DNA of 64,000 nt, taken from positions 5,278,780-5,342,779 of the forward strand of contig CP034980.1 of NCBI GenBank assembly GCA_004026145.2, given 5' to 3'. This DNA comes from Takifugu bimaculatus. Its lineage: Eukaryota > Chordata > Actinopteri > Tetraodontiformes > Tetraodontidae. Positions 33,101 through 45,429 of this stretch are shown here, one piece after another. Position 1 is the first letter of the stretch, and every line of letters begins with the position of its first letter. The notes under the pieces were generated by a model, which worked only from the letters and a program-made list of their open reading frames with translations, was not told the origin of the DNA and ran no database searches. Made by a program: the position numbers and the translations under genes.

Positions 33101-34956
33101 GTGGAGACATTCACACTTCTGCACTTCCCTTGCATCCTTAACTCTGTTTATGCCATGTTTCTCCTCAAAAGATTTTACGTGCCCTGTTATGTTGGCATAC
33201 GTTTTGCTCCTTTTGGCAATGGAAAATGAGTCTCGGACATTTTTGGAAAGATGAAATATTGCGTCTGTTCTGCAAGTGTTGGCTGAGCGTTGGGGCTTAG
33301 AAGTGGCTGGTGTCGTGGCGGGGGTGTGCTTACTCGACAGTTAAATCAGGGTGCAGAGAGGATCAGGGATAAGTGTAGGGTGACGGGAGCGGATTGACAT
33401 TACACAAGCATCTAGCTCGTGCATGCACACATATTAGGCCCGGGGTGAGGACTAAGGTCACATCCGCTTTCCTCTAATCTCTTTCCTAAAGTGTTACCAA
33501 TGTGTATTATAGTTCCGGACTTTATTTTGTGATTGCTTTCATGTTTCCTGCTGAAGTGCCAAAGCGATTACCTGACAATGAGGACACCCGTGAGCTCCCA
33601 AAGCCCTCCATGGCGCCAATTTACTCACTCTGCAGAAAGACTCAGTGAGGCAGTGTTGCTCTAAATATAAAGCTCATAGAGCGTACCGCCAAGAGACTCT
33701 GTATGGGTGACTTCACTGGATTTTGAGGCATAAATTTGCATCAAATTATGCATTATGTCAAGTTACTCAACTACAACACAAAGCTTCTGTTTATTTCAAT
33801 GTCAGCGACACGTCGGATTGTTTTTGTCTCTTGTCGTGATGTTTCATCATCTGCTTCCTTGTTTTATTCCAGCATATCCAGATTGGTGACCAACGGGTTC
33901 ACTTTGCACCCCGACAGAAATAAAGAGGCAGATCAAATTACAGTCCAAACCATTAGTTCTCCTCAATGAGTGTTGAGGTGCTTTTGTTTGCCATCATCAC
34001 GTTTGTCTAGTGAGGATTTTAATAAATAGGAAACTCATTCACGGGCCCATAACTAGAGCATCAACACAAGTCTGAATGAGCTGAGTATCTTCAGAACGTA
34101 ATGCTAGTAATTAACTACGTCCTCAGCATAAATATGTCACAGGTTTTAGATTATGATCCTGTTTCAAACTCATTTACTGTCAACAATGGCAAATTAGGAT
34201 TGAAATTAGAGAGTAAAATTACTTTGAATGTGACTGACAGACATCAGATGAGGGTCTAATTGCAGCAAATCTGCTTGTACACGTTATCCGTTGTATTCAT
34301 TTATTCTCGATATCTCCAGGATTCCAGGGTATCCTGGTAGCTCAGGGTGGATGTAATGTCCATGGTTTCATTGAGGTGGAGACGACTTATTCTGAGCAGC
34401 CTGCAGTGAACAAATCATGACAAAGCTGAAAGGAAGTAAGATGGAGTCAGACTGGCTTAATGGAAGTCGTGGAGACATCTGCAAAAACTTGGTGGGAGGG
34501 GGAGGGGCACAGCTACGATTGGAGCTGTACAGCCAAGAAGGTTGTGCTCAAGGTCGCGAGAGGAAGGTGGAGATGTTTACTAAGAGATGAGGAACATGAT
34601 TAGAATCAGGGACAGTCAGCACTTGGGAGTCAATCTGGACATGAGCGCTTGAACATCTCACACGTGAGGCCAACTTGATCAGTTGTGGGACAGCAGGGAG
34701 GATAGGAGCTAAATATGAACATTAACTATTGTGATTAATGTGACATTTTTGTATTCTTTAAAAAAATACCCATTGTTAAACTCATACAGTATAAACTCAG
34801 ACAAGAATTTATAAATATGATGTATTAACTGATTTATATGCATAGCATGTTCAACAATATGAAGGTATTTTAAAGTCTATCTTATATAATGCAGTTATGG
34901 ATACATCTTATCGATTATCATAAATAAATAAGTGGAAAAGCAATTTCGTTTTCTAT

Positions 34957-34995
34957 CTTTCTCTCTCTCTCTCCTTCTCTCCGTCTCTCTCTCCT
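34957..34995. repeat. CT-rich microsatellite
   Basis: Imperfect CT array about 38 bases long, with interruptions ccttctctccg. Confidence 0.85.
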
Positions 34996-36500
34996 GCGAG
35001 AGGTGCACCCTCTCTTGGCTGCCATTTGTTTTCATTAGCCTGGTTGCAGCAGCGTTCGAAACAGCTTTTTTCCCCTCCCTTTTCTGTTTTTTTTGTTGTT
35101 CACTCACTTGTGTGAATATGAATGCTAATGTGAGCTTTATGACTGGAAGTTTAGCATTTGTCTCCAGAAGTACTTGCTGTTTTTACCACAATAATGTGAT
35201 TCAGGTGTTTGCTCTGCTTCTAGTTCTTCATGTTAAATGACTTAGACCTCAACTGGGGATCAACGTGCACCGAAATGTGTTTAAAAAGATGCAAATGTAA
35301 AGACATATACATCTGTGTTTGCACAGTCAGAGTGTAAGTGTTTGCGAGCTTGAGCCTGGGATGCGGGCGCGGTTTGGATTTCCAGGAAATGGTTCTGCCT
35401 GTGCTTTTGTAAAATGCAGTAAAAAGATAAACTTGGCCCGAGAAATGCCCTTGTATATTGAAGGGATGTTCTCCAGTGATAGAACAAGGTCTCAAGCACC
35501 TTGCAGAACATCTCACTCTACTCAACCAGGATGTGAAAAACAGATCCACCTCTTGACCCATGTGGAAACTCCCTCAGTTGTGTCTCAAGGCAGAGCAAGA
35601 GAGAGAAGCCCTCGTGACAGCAGGAAATCGTTGCCGTGTACACAGTAACGATGCTGCGGGATAGCTTGCAGAAAAGAAAGAAGCAGCACAAGGGACCACT
35701 CTGGCCAAGAGAGACATGATTAACAACTGCTCCGCAGAACCACTTTTTTCTTTTTTACTTCAGTTTCTCTACGAGCAACTATCGGCTTCAGGTTCCTCGC
35801 TGCGGACTGTAATTCCAATACAAGTCAGAGCCAATCACAGCTGTTTAGCATTATAGCTCCCACTCTCAGGTGGCAAACGTCACCCTCCTGTATGATGCAG
35901 GTCACTGTCTACAGAAGCTGTCTCTAGTTAGATGTGTCTCCCTTGGGGCAGCTTAAACATTAATTAGTGCTTAGATTTTGGTGTTGCTGCATGATTAAAA
36001 CTTTGTGCAATTTTGGCCCTTGGAGGCATCTGTAGATGCTTTTTTGTATAAAAACCACCTACATTTATGTGAATTTCAGTGTGATTTGGTACATAATGAA
36101 GCCAGACTGAGACGGAACATAGTGCTTTAACTTGAAGGTTAATGGAATTCAATTTGTGGTGCACGCAGGGAGGAAAGAAGAAAATGTGTATAAGAAAATG
36201 TCAGAGCAGCATGTCATGGCTAAAATGTGCCGTTATTCTCATAATCCCCAAAATTTAAAAGCTTTTAAGTGAAGGAGGGCTTTTTTATGAAAGATCCATT
36301 TCCTGTCGAAAAAAATAACCAAACAAAATGAACAGAGTAAAAAATACAAATGAAGCATAATTTATGTTGGAATATACAGATTCCAATATAAATCTGTGTG
36401 CATTGTATATTTTTAAAGTTTGAAAAGCAAATTCATTATTGCACGTGTGCTTGATTACATGTGATTAATTATGATGAAAAAAAATTCTTCTTTTTCCCTT
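34996..36500. other. Unique non-coding tract
   Basis: No gene or repeat family recognised; the second half is AT-rich. Confidence 0.4.
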
Positions 36501-36504
36501 TTTT

Positions 36505-36625
36505 AAGTTTTTCCTGACACCGGTTTTTCTTGGATCACAACTATGCAGCTTGTAAAGCCCTCCGAGGCAAACAATCTTTGGGATTTTGGGCTCTATATAA
36601 ACTTAATTTGACTGTATTGGGTATA
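36505..36625 (+). mobile_element. 3' remnant of a teleost interspersed repeat
   Basis: The segment with cttgtaaagccctccgaggc followed by gggctctatataaactta resembles the conserved 3' end of a common fish interspersed repeat, where an AATAAA-like tail precedes a short simple repeat. Only about 100 bases are recognisable and no coding part remains. Family assignment is from memory of the motif, not from a search. Confidence 0.5.
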
Positions 36626-36768
36626 AATAACTAGTCATACAATTCTTTTATTATTATTTTTATTCCATATTAATGATTTATGGGTGGGTTTTTTTACACA
36701 CATAGGAATAGCACCTGCCATTCTTTTTGTATCTTTTTTCTCTTCTTTTTTATTCTCTCTCTTTTCAG

Positions 36769-36769
<1 letters not shown>
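36626..36769. other. AT-rich then pyrimidine-rich stretch
   Basis: A long T/C tract (36721-36767) ends in cag directly before a CA array. It looks like a splice acceptor but leads only into the microsatellite. Confidence 0.5.

Positions 36770-36809
<40 letters not shown>
36770..36809. repeat. CA microsatellite
   Basis: Twenty uninterrupted CA units. Confidence 0.95.
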
Positions 36810-36812
<3 letters not shown>

Positions 36813-36937
36813 TCGTATCTGCAGAGAACCAGATCGTAGCTGTGTGTTTTTCGTACATCCAGATCTCATCTCCTGGCAAAGTGATTGACAGTTTCACCAG
36901 CTGGGTTCCATCTATGTTGCAGGCGAGCAAAGAACAA

Positions 36938-36971
36938 CCCCCCACCCCCCACCCCCACCCCCCACTCCCCC
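36938..36971 (-). repeat. C-rich tract, strong G-quadruplex motif on minus strand
   Basis: Cytosine runs of 6, 6, 5 and 6 are separated by single adenines, followed by a run of 5. On the minus strand this is a canonical quadruplex pattern with one-base loops, the most stable class. Confidence 0.75.
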
Positions 36972-37099
36972 TTTCCCGATATAAAAAAAATCCATAAAAT
37001 ATCCCTCTCCATATTTGTGAGGACACTTAATGACTTTTTCAATTGGATTTGCATATATTATGGTATTAAAATATTTAACTTACACCAATAATTACTTTT

Positions 37100-37800
37100 G
37101 CTGGAAAATGGCATCAGCTTCAAAACCTATACGCAAACCCTCGATATTAACATACATGATGGTCCTCACGTTGTCAATAACGAGCTAATAAATGCAATTA
37201 CAAGAATTATCCTGGCACGAAACATCTGACAAATCGTTGAAGCCATGCTATGAAGCATTTGAGCTCAGCACGGAATCACAGGTGGACAGACAGACCCCGG
37301 AGATGCTGTTCCACAAGATGCGCCACCTCTTGCTACGGTAATTGTGGGTCTGACTGGTTTCATGTGCCAGAGCGGCAATTCAAGCTGAGCGGCATCCCAG
37401 AGCCTGGAGTCAACCTCGTAACCCTAAACATGGATGTCCTCCCCTCCCCTGTTGTCTGAATCAGACGAAGGTGGTACAAAGCCAGAATGGCTGCAAAAAT
37501 TCAAAAAAAAAAGCTCCATCACTGAAAAATCTGGCTGCTGGTGTTGAATTTATGGTGGAAACTAGATTTGTAGAATCCTGGTTGAGGAAATCCTGAGCTG
37601 GCAGCATGTTGCAGCCACATTTTCCTTTTTAAAAAAAAATAAGGACAATTATCTCATGGACAAACGCACAGCAACACACAGCAGGAATTTATGTACATAT
37701 TTAAACCTCTGATATAGACTTTGAAGAGCGATGAAAGGGCAATTATGGGGACGTGCGGCGCACAAGCTTCAAGCACTATCCAGTGCCTTTGGGGAATGCT
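37100..37800. other. Unique non-coding tract
   Basis: No gene or repeat family recognised. Confidence 0.35.
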
Positions 37801-37801
37801 T

Positions 37802-37829
37802 GGGCGGGTGGGGGCAGGGTGGGTGGGGG
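37802..37829 (+). repeat. Strong G-quadruplex motif, plus strand
   Basis: Six G-runs of at least three (3, 3, 5, 3, 3 and 5) lie within 28 bases, with loops of one or two bases. Confidence 0.75.
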
Positions 37830-39179
37830 ACTCGACTGATCTAGGTGCCGCTGTTTTGTCTCGCACAAACAGACACGCACGTACAAAGTTCTCATCAACC
37901 GCGGGAGAGGGAGCCGGCCAGGCCCTGCGCACATATTCATGTGTCAGTTAGTAATCACGCAGCATGGCCTTGTTTTCCCTGACTGCTCAGGCTTGTCAGA
38001 AACACTCAGTGTAACATGCATCACTCTCTTCTCTGACATCCACCCCAGCGAGCATGTGTGCACGGGCGAGCATGGGCGGTCAACAAGTATATGTGTGTAT
38101 GACCTATCTCCATCATCGCTTCAGGAACAACAGCCAGCCTATCATTAATCTCTCTGTAAGATTCCATGACACGTCTGCTTCCTGAGGTGACCATTTTCTC
38201 TCTGCCCATGAGCTGCGGAGTATATATATCTATATATAAACTATGATAAATACAAGTGATTCTGGAAGTAGAGGACATGATGCCAAGTTCAATGTGGCAT
38301 TGAGGCATTGCTTTTTAGATGTGTCTTTAAAGAATGAGAAGCGGGTGCTGCCACTGTCAGAACATCCGATGGGACTGAAGTTGTGTGCGATCAGAGTTCT
38401 AGACAGATTTTTAGGGAGACGGAAATGCAATGAGTTGACCTTGGGTCACCGTGAGAGAGGATTCTTAGACGAAGGCGTCAACTTGTCGCTGGGTAAAGTG
38501 TGGAGGCTGCGATAAGACTCAAACACAGCAGGAGGTCCTAATCCCAACCACCTAACTCCTCAGATGCTGAGCGGCGCAACGCCATGAAGATGATTAAGCA
38601 CGATTCCTGAAAGATAAATGTTTTTGCAAGAGATTATTCCCTGCTGGTGCATAGCAGAGACATTTGAAGGCCTGCGTAAAAGAAAAAGTTCTAAAATATA
38701 TGATCTGTGAATGAGATCCGGCATCCTCCAGAGGATGATGGTGTGATAATTGAAATGGTGTTAAATGAAGTAGAGACGGAAACAGAGCCGCGAAAAGCCA
38801 CAACATTTTGGGCATTTATTATCATGTACTCCAACCTTTTAATTTAAAAAATCCGAAACCATTTTTATTGGACTTTCTTGCAAGTTATTGTTTATTTTTA
38901 GCAAACTGAATTGAAGGGCAGGAATAAATATTGCGCCTAAACTCTTATTTTTTTGTTGTTCCACTTTGAGGCATTTCCACATGCGGCCCACTGAAGTAAA
39001 GCAGGGGCCCGCCACTTCATTTCCTCCCAGGCTCCGGCTGCAAGCTGCTCCTCTGTAGCTGAATCAACATCACGGCAGCCTGAGATAACACAGTGCAGTG
39101 TCAAGATTATGTCCTCAAGTGTAATTTAACAGAGGCTGCCTGCTGCACTGACCAAGCAAAACGGCTAAGCTGGACAGAA
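37830..39179. other. Unique non-coding tract
   Basis: A TA-rich microsatellite lies at 38219-38238. No gene recognised. Confidence 0.4.
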
Positions 39180-39190
39180 GTGTGTGTGTG

Positions 39191-39262
<72 letters not shown>
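39180..39262. repeat. TG microsatellite
   Basis: About 41 units with one interruption (ac) near the left end. Confidence 0.95.
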
Positions 39263-39264
<2 letters not shown>

Positions 39265-39972
39265 TGTCTGGATGGAAGTTTTTGTTTGGTAAAAAGTGAT
39301 CAGGTTTCTTTATACGCTTTGTGTAACCACGTCTAATAAACACTGATCCAAACTGAGTGGAGTCTGGATGTTAGCATTTGCTATAGGTGAACCAGGTTAA
39401 TTCTGCTGGGATTAGAAAGTTATCCAAACATTTTGGCATGAATGGCGGAGCTGGATTCTATCTATAAAATTGTATGTAGTATTTCCTGTCATTATCCCAA
39501 GAGACCACTAATAAAATTTTGCCTTTTAATGAGTTCAGAGATGTCAGTGTTGCGTTCATGAACATGTGACTGGAGTCTGGTGTATACATTCATATTTTTT
39601 ATTAGATTTACTAACCGTAGTTTTGATGTGTATAAATGGAAAAAAATAGAAAAAAGTGCATCCCTGTGAGCACTCATGTAAAAAAAAAAACAGCCTGTAG
39701 AATCTTTCTTTACTATTCTTTACGATTATCAAATTTAAAAATACATAAAAGGATAAATAAAGTTCAAATCAACATGTATCAGAAATACATCTGACACATT
39801 AGACAATCTGGAGAGGTTGACAGAATATTATTGTTCATTATACTGGTAAATGTATTTTTTATCAAGAAACATGAAAAGGAAGTAAATATATGCCCAATAA
39901 AGCAATAGTTACAGATGCTGAGGCACATCACTGCACTCCATTAAGGGGACTGAAGCCACAGTATGCCTTCCC

Positions 39973-39974
<2 letters not shown>
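39263..39974. other. Unique AT-rich tract
   Basis: The sequence around 39750-39770 (ggataaataaagttc) resembles a retroelement 3' end, but the match is too short to classify. Confidence 0.35.

Positions 39975-40053
<79 letters not shown>
39975..40053. repeat. TG microsatellite
   Basis: About 39 uninterrupted units; the second long TG array within 900 bases. Confidence 0.95.
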
Positions 40054-40055
<2 letters not shown>

Positions 40056-41973
40056 CAGGTGTGTTTGCCTGTCTTTGTGCAGAGTGTATATTTGTATTTT
40101 CCCTCATTCCAATCCTAAATGCCAGATTCTCTCACTTAATAGGCCCCTATTAAGAAATTATCTCTGGTGCTTTTGTGCTTTTAGACAGAAAAACCTAACT
40201 ACCAATTAAGTGGTTGTGTCCCTTGATAGCCCATTTGCTTGACTGTTGGTAATTATGGGGTTTCTCTGTGTTTCTCTCTTCTCAGGCTGGCCCTTCTCCT
40301 TTTGATTAAGCTCCTCCAGAGTGTTACAATCCACAAACTCTACTCAAAATTAGCTGTCACTCTAGCATGTGCTTTTTCCAGCGTGGCCTCAGACTAGGAG
40401 ACCGTGTCTGAACCAGACTCACAACTGAGTTAGAACATAAGTATTCAGATTTGGTCTCCAGATGATTATTGTAGACCTTTTGGAATTTTTAGTATTTGTT
40501 TTTGTTTTTGGCATAAATAGGCCTCACAAACCAACACCAACATGAAGTTGAAGGGTCAAAGGTCACTGCAACTTGGAAACAAAGGGATGCTGAAGGTCTT
40601 GTGACAATAAAGTTGTCAGGAACTAAACACCTGTGCAGAGGTTTGTTTTAATCCGGGTTGTAGTTTTGTCACTGCAAAGCTAAAAGTTGACTAATACAAT
40701 TGGAAAATGAAATGGTAATATGCTATTGTTTTTAACTGGTACGTTAGTCTTTTGTCTACTGATGAAAGAGTCCTAATTATGCTGTTTCTTTCCATACATT
40801 TTCCCAGTGGTAAATATTTAAGGGATTATTTGTCATTCCTTGGGTGTGCCTTGATGAATGGGTGAACTTGGACCGCAGACAGTAATTGTTGTTGTGGGGG
40901 TCATAGGTCAGACTGATTCTGTGAACACAAGGTCATAGAGGTTATGTTTTTGCTACACATTCAATTCAAATTTTGTACATATTCAAATTTTTCAAAAGGC
41001 ATCAGATGCATTACATTTGAACGGCAGAATGGTTTTGACCCCGTCCATCGAGTGATAATGTCGACTGGTTACGCTGCGCCGTGACTCTGTCCCAGTAAAA
41101 CAGAGGCACTTTGATGGAATCGTCTGATCTGCAACCCTCGTGAAATTCTTAATTATGTAAAACAATATGTAGATTTGTGCAGATATAGTCGGAAAGGCAA
41201 GAATCGCACCGAAATCCATAACTTGCATCACTTATTCATGCTGAGGATTTGTTTCTCCCTGTGTGGTTCTTATCTGGGAGCTTTGTCTACCCCCATCTGT
41301 CAAGGTCAGTGATTGTGATTCAGGCTTTTCAGTGTGGACGCCTTTCATGTGGGGACAAGAACTTGTTCTGAAGGCTGGGGGATGGGGACAGGGGGCATTT
41401 GGGGGGTAGGTCAATTGATTGGAAAGATACTTTTGCTGATTAGAGCCATCACTCAGTGTCACAATTATCAGCGTCATCAGCCCGTCTGCAACAAAATTTC
41501 ACTGCATCCTGGAACGGGATAGTGTCCTTCATGTAGCCACATTCACCATTGCTCCAACTGATTGGATATATGCAGATTGGAGCCAAATTAAAAGCCACCA
41601 GTGCGGGGACCCCTTGTGGGACTGTTTTTTTACATCACTCAGTATGAATTCTGCAGCTTTAACCTTCGCCTGTCCCAGTAACAGGAAACCGTGTCTCTCA
41701 CCGCAGTTTCTGGATCGGGTGGAAGATTTATTCCACTGAAATCATGCGGCACCTTTAATTTACAGTTCACTTCCGTGTGGCAATCTTTGCCTCATTTCCT
41801 TTAACATTCCCTTTTCCCTTTGTGTCATTATATCCTTTCTATTCTAATTCATTGTTTCTAATCTGGTACTTCTGCATCGCTCCTCGTTTTATTTCAAAGC
41901 CCACCTTTAACTACAGAAACTGTAAATAAAGTTTGAAAAAATGTGAAAGTTAAAGTGTCATTATTCAACAAAA
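40054..41973. other. Unique tract with possible decayed repeat
   Basis: Between about 40540 and 40940 there are three AGGTCA-type clusters, two of them exact DR1-spaced pairs (40553-40565 and 40898-40910). A common fish repeat also carries ggtcaaaggtcac-like words, so this may be a decayed copy. No gene recognised. Confidence 0.35.
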
Positions 41974-42050
41974 TTCTCTTCTCTTCTCTTCTCTTCTCTT
42001 CTCTTCTCTTCTCTTCTCTTCTCTTCTCTTCTCTTCTCTTCTCTTCTCTT
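41974..42050. repeat. TTCTC pentanucleotide array
   Basis: Seventy-seven bases, about 15 perfect copies. It is pure pyrimidine on the plus strand and so can form triplex (H-DNA). Confidence 0.95.
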
Positions 42051-44599
42051 GAGAACCGACAGAGGGAGATTTCTCTTTCTCCCTAGGCAACCCGTCTAAA
42101 TCTCTTTAAGCTCTTCCTCCCCTGCCATACCTTTCAGATTGAAGGCCACCTCCAAAGGTCACTGAGCAGAACTGATCCTCTGTATTCTCTTTATCCCAAA
42201 AGGCGGGATGATACTGGAGATGCGAGGTGGCCTGGGGCAGTGAGGAAAAGAAGGCAGCTAAGGGAGGGATGAAGGGGAAAAGGACGCAAGGTGTGAGCAT
42301 GGAAGCGCAGGTAGGGAGCAGAAGAAGGAGGTTGGACACAGGAGATGTGCTGTTTGCAGTATTCCTGGAGGTTAGGAAAGAGGGAGCTGGTTGCACACAT
42401 GTGGAGCACGAGCACGGCAGGATGTTAAAGCAAAAGAAATTACAAAGCGGGATAAACCGGACTTGAGAAGAGCGCTTTGTAAATTTAATCTGCCAGAAAT
42501 TAGGGAATAAAATGCTCCCTTGTCTCCGGTGGGTAACCCACAGTCAGAGTTAGAGCGAGAGAAAAGAGGGTAGAATTAATGTGAAGACTCCCAGAGAGCA
42601 GGGCTGCACCACATGTGTAGGTCTGCTGGCAACATAACATTTAGTTTGGCTTTTGTTGTCCTGCACAGGCGACAATCAGATCTGCTTTTTTTGTCATAAC
42701 TCCAAAGAGTGGAGACGGATTCCTTAAGACCTGGTACTAATATGTTACTGAATTAGTTACATCTGGGTTACATCTGTTTTCTTTTCTCGATGCTTGAGGA
42801 GGGAAGTAGAGAAGTGGGCAGGAATAAAATTAAAGAGTATGGTACAGAACAATAGTAACTTGTTTGGCCTTTTCTTCCTCAGTTCACCATTTATTCCAAT
42901 CGTGGTAACGGGGGTCAAGCAAGAGGGTGAAATCTATTGGAAACATGCTGACAGAACAGGAAGATCAATGCAACAGTATCAGTCTCTAATTAGCTTCATG
43001 TGCTGGACGTTGGACTGGTCCAAACTGGCTTCTAGAACAAAACTTCAGAGACGAGGACACAAAAACTGGGGTGAAACTGGGGTGAAACGGACATTTGCAG
43101 CATTGGTTTGTTTCCTTTTTCAGCTGAGCATCAGATGAGCAGAAAGAGGGAAAAAGCAAAGAACAGAGTGGTAAAAGAAGAAGATGATCATTTTGGTTCA
43201 CTGACACGGAGACTTTATGTTGGATGCTTTAATGTTCTGCTATAAGGAGGCCAAATATAGTCCACAGTCATCCACATTACATTTGTGTGTCTCAATTTCA
43301 CTGTGAAATTTCAGAAATATGGTATTTAAATTAGATCTCTCATAACTCATATTTCAGGGACACTTTGCCCCTGTTACATATTATTTTGTAGTGCTTAAAA
43401 AAATCTTAGTCACATCCTCTTTTGTGAATTTTCTTATAATTTTTCCCCTGCCTTTTATTTAGGGAATTAAAACATTTTGATTAAATAATCTACAAAAAAA
43501 ATCTTTCTTTCTGTTACTTGTTATATTAATCAGGATATTTAGTAACCTAACATGGAGGGATTGGGAAATAAGCCCTTCGTGTGCATCAGAAACTGCTACG
43601 AAAATGCATCTGGATGCGATTACGACCCTTTTAAGCTCTTTTAGTTCTGTCTGTAAAAGGTCCCCATTCCTTCTACATCCTTAGTCTGCACATGTGAGAG
43701 CAACAATTTAGTGACCGCGTGGGGAGAGTCCTACTTATTTATAATTTGATCCACAACGTTAAAAAATAAGGCATGAAAGATACATTTATTCCTTTCACCA
43801 ACTGCGTGGTGCATCGTGGGCAATTACACTTCAATGACACGTCAATGCCAGCCTAAGCTACAATAATTACAAAACAGAAGGCGATCCGGTACAGCAGGAA
43901 TCTGAGTGCACCCTAGTTGATTATGTTATAAAAATGTTGATGTAACATCTGTGGAATCTTCTTCAGCAGCCAGTGCTAATGCTAACATCATTGATATGAG
44001 CAATATTAGTGGGTTTGTTAGTGAGGTAATCCCATCCCTGAGGTGGCGTGAGTGTGCACATATGCACGGCAACACCATTTCAACAAACAACCAAAAGAAA
44101 TTCTGCATCTGCAAAGTTTCCTGAGGGGGAAAATATGTTTGTGCTGTCTTAATTTTTTTTCCAACTGACTTTGGCAAACGCCTGACTTAGCAACTTGCGC
44201 TGCTGGTTGCTTCAGGAGCTGCAATTACCATTTTTCAAGCAGCTGCCTGTTTTACGCCTTTAACCGCCACACAGATGGACTCAACCATTGTCAGACTACA
44301 GCACAGCCTGACTGGCCTCCACCATTCTGGACTGTTGGAAGAGCATTTGGATGGCTGGAAGGCCAGACAGACACCCAGAGAGCGTGGAATTCAGACTGTA
44401 TCATGATTCGCGGGGTTATATTTGTAATATTTTAATAGAAGCACCGCTGATATAGTGGGAGTTAGACCAATTGGGGGCCATTCTTGAAAACAACGTGGCA
44501 ATAACTGTTACAAAGAACACACAGTAGACCCACACTTGGTAAAATTAGAAGAAAAATATGTTGTTTTCATCAATCAGCTGAAGCTTTCTTGCGCCCATT
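42051..44599. other. Unique non-coding tract
   Basis: No gene or repeat family recognised. Overlapping open frames at 42106-42466 occur on both strands without splice support. Confidence 0.4.
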
Positions 44600-45080
44600 T
44601 CCATGTGAGAATTTTTTCGTTAATATTCCGGCTGCAGCTTGACGCTAACGATGTCGGCTATTGCATTTATGGTCCTATACATCTTTGTCTATTTCCATCA
44701 CTGTCTCCCCCATTTACGCACCCCCTTGCCTCTGTAATTTCTTTCTGTAATGAAAGTTCCTCTGCCCATCAGTGGCTGAAAATTATACTGGAAATATTAA
44801 TAAGGGCCCCTTTTTAACCAAATTACATTCAATCAGACTCCAGATTAAATTAGAAACCACCAAGGTGTGTAGGAACAAAGGTAATGGAATTGGATGACCG
44901 CATCTGTCAATCAACAAACGATTTCGTTTCCCCACCTGACCTTGCCCCGCCCCTGGTATTGACCTTAACAGGCATACAAGAGAATCTAGAGAATGTTTTG
45001 TCAGGCAGCTTCTGCAACAGCGACACCGGCTATGTTGTGTTAAATCCACAAAACCAGTGCAAGGAAGTGTCCCATTTCTT
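44600..45080. promoter_or_regulatory. Candidate developmental enhancer block
   Basis: Unique sequence with an exact PBX/PREP site on the minus strand (TGATTGACAG, complement of 44904-44913), a T-box half-site AGGTGTG (44863-44869), an adjacent SOX/TCF-like ACAAAG, and a GLI/KLF-like CCCCGCCCC. The motif mix is typical of enhancers, but each motif alone is common. Conservation was not tested. Confidence 0.25.
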
Positions 45081-45250
45081 CATATGAACATAGCATCTGT
45101 TCTGGAAGTGATATATTTTGCAGGGATGAGCCATAATATTATGTTTCAATCAAATTTTTTCGTGGATTGCTTCAGATGAAGTCACTGAGCATATTTTCGC
45201 CTGCAGCCTATCTCTGAAAAACAAACATTTATGCACACTGAGACCGTTAT

Positions 45251-45416
45251 ATGGCGAACGCCGCCTTCATTGAGGTCCAAAAAATAGGGTTTGCCAAGCA
45301 TTTGTTCGACAGAGTCACGGAGACATTTTCATACGAGATAAAAATGAGGGTGCAGAGAAAGTCTGCAGGTGTCGCAGGAGGTGTATCTGAACAGATAAGA
45401 GCTGTGTGTCATAATG
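45251..45416 (+). CDS. Candidate first coding exon, weak
   Basis: An ATG opens a frame of 55 codons that meets a good donor, ATG|GTAAGA, at 45417. Read through, the frame stops five codons later. The peptide is basic and helical-looking, with no family resemblance I can name. Kozak context is poor (T at -3) apart from G at +4. No downstream exon of matching phase was identified. The call rests only on ATG plus donor. Confidence 0.12.
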
Positions 45417-45429
45417 GTAAGAAGATAAA

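Larger units (their letters stand above)
28341..34956. other. Long unique non-coding tract
   Basis: No gene, RNA or repeat family recognised over 6.6 kb. Local items are an 11-G run (28555-28565), a perfect CRE palindrome (29307-29314) and a perfect DR1 nuclear-receptor site (30185-30197). Three overlapping plus-strand frames at 32767-33254 have no ATG-plus-splice support. Confidence 0.4.

Noticed and set aside
32767..33254. Three overlapping plus-strand frames of 81-124 codons
   Set aside because: The longest starts with GTG; pyrimidine-rich sequence lacks stops in several frames; no splice sites.
36721..36770. Excellent splice-acceptor-like pyrimidine tract ending in cag
   Set aside because: It leads straight into a CA array, so no exon follows.
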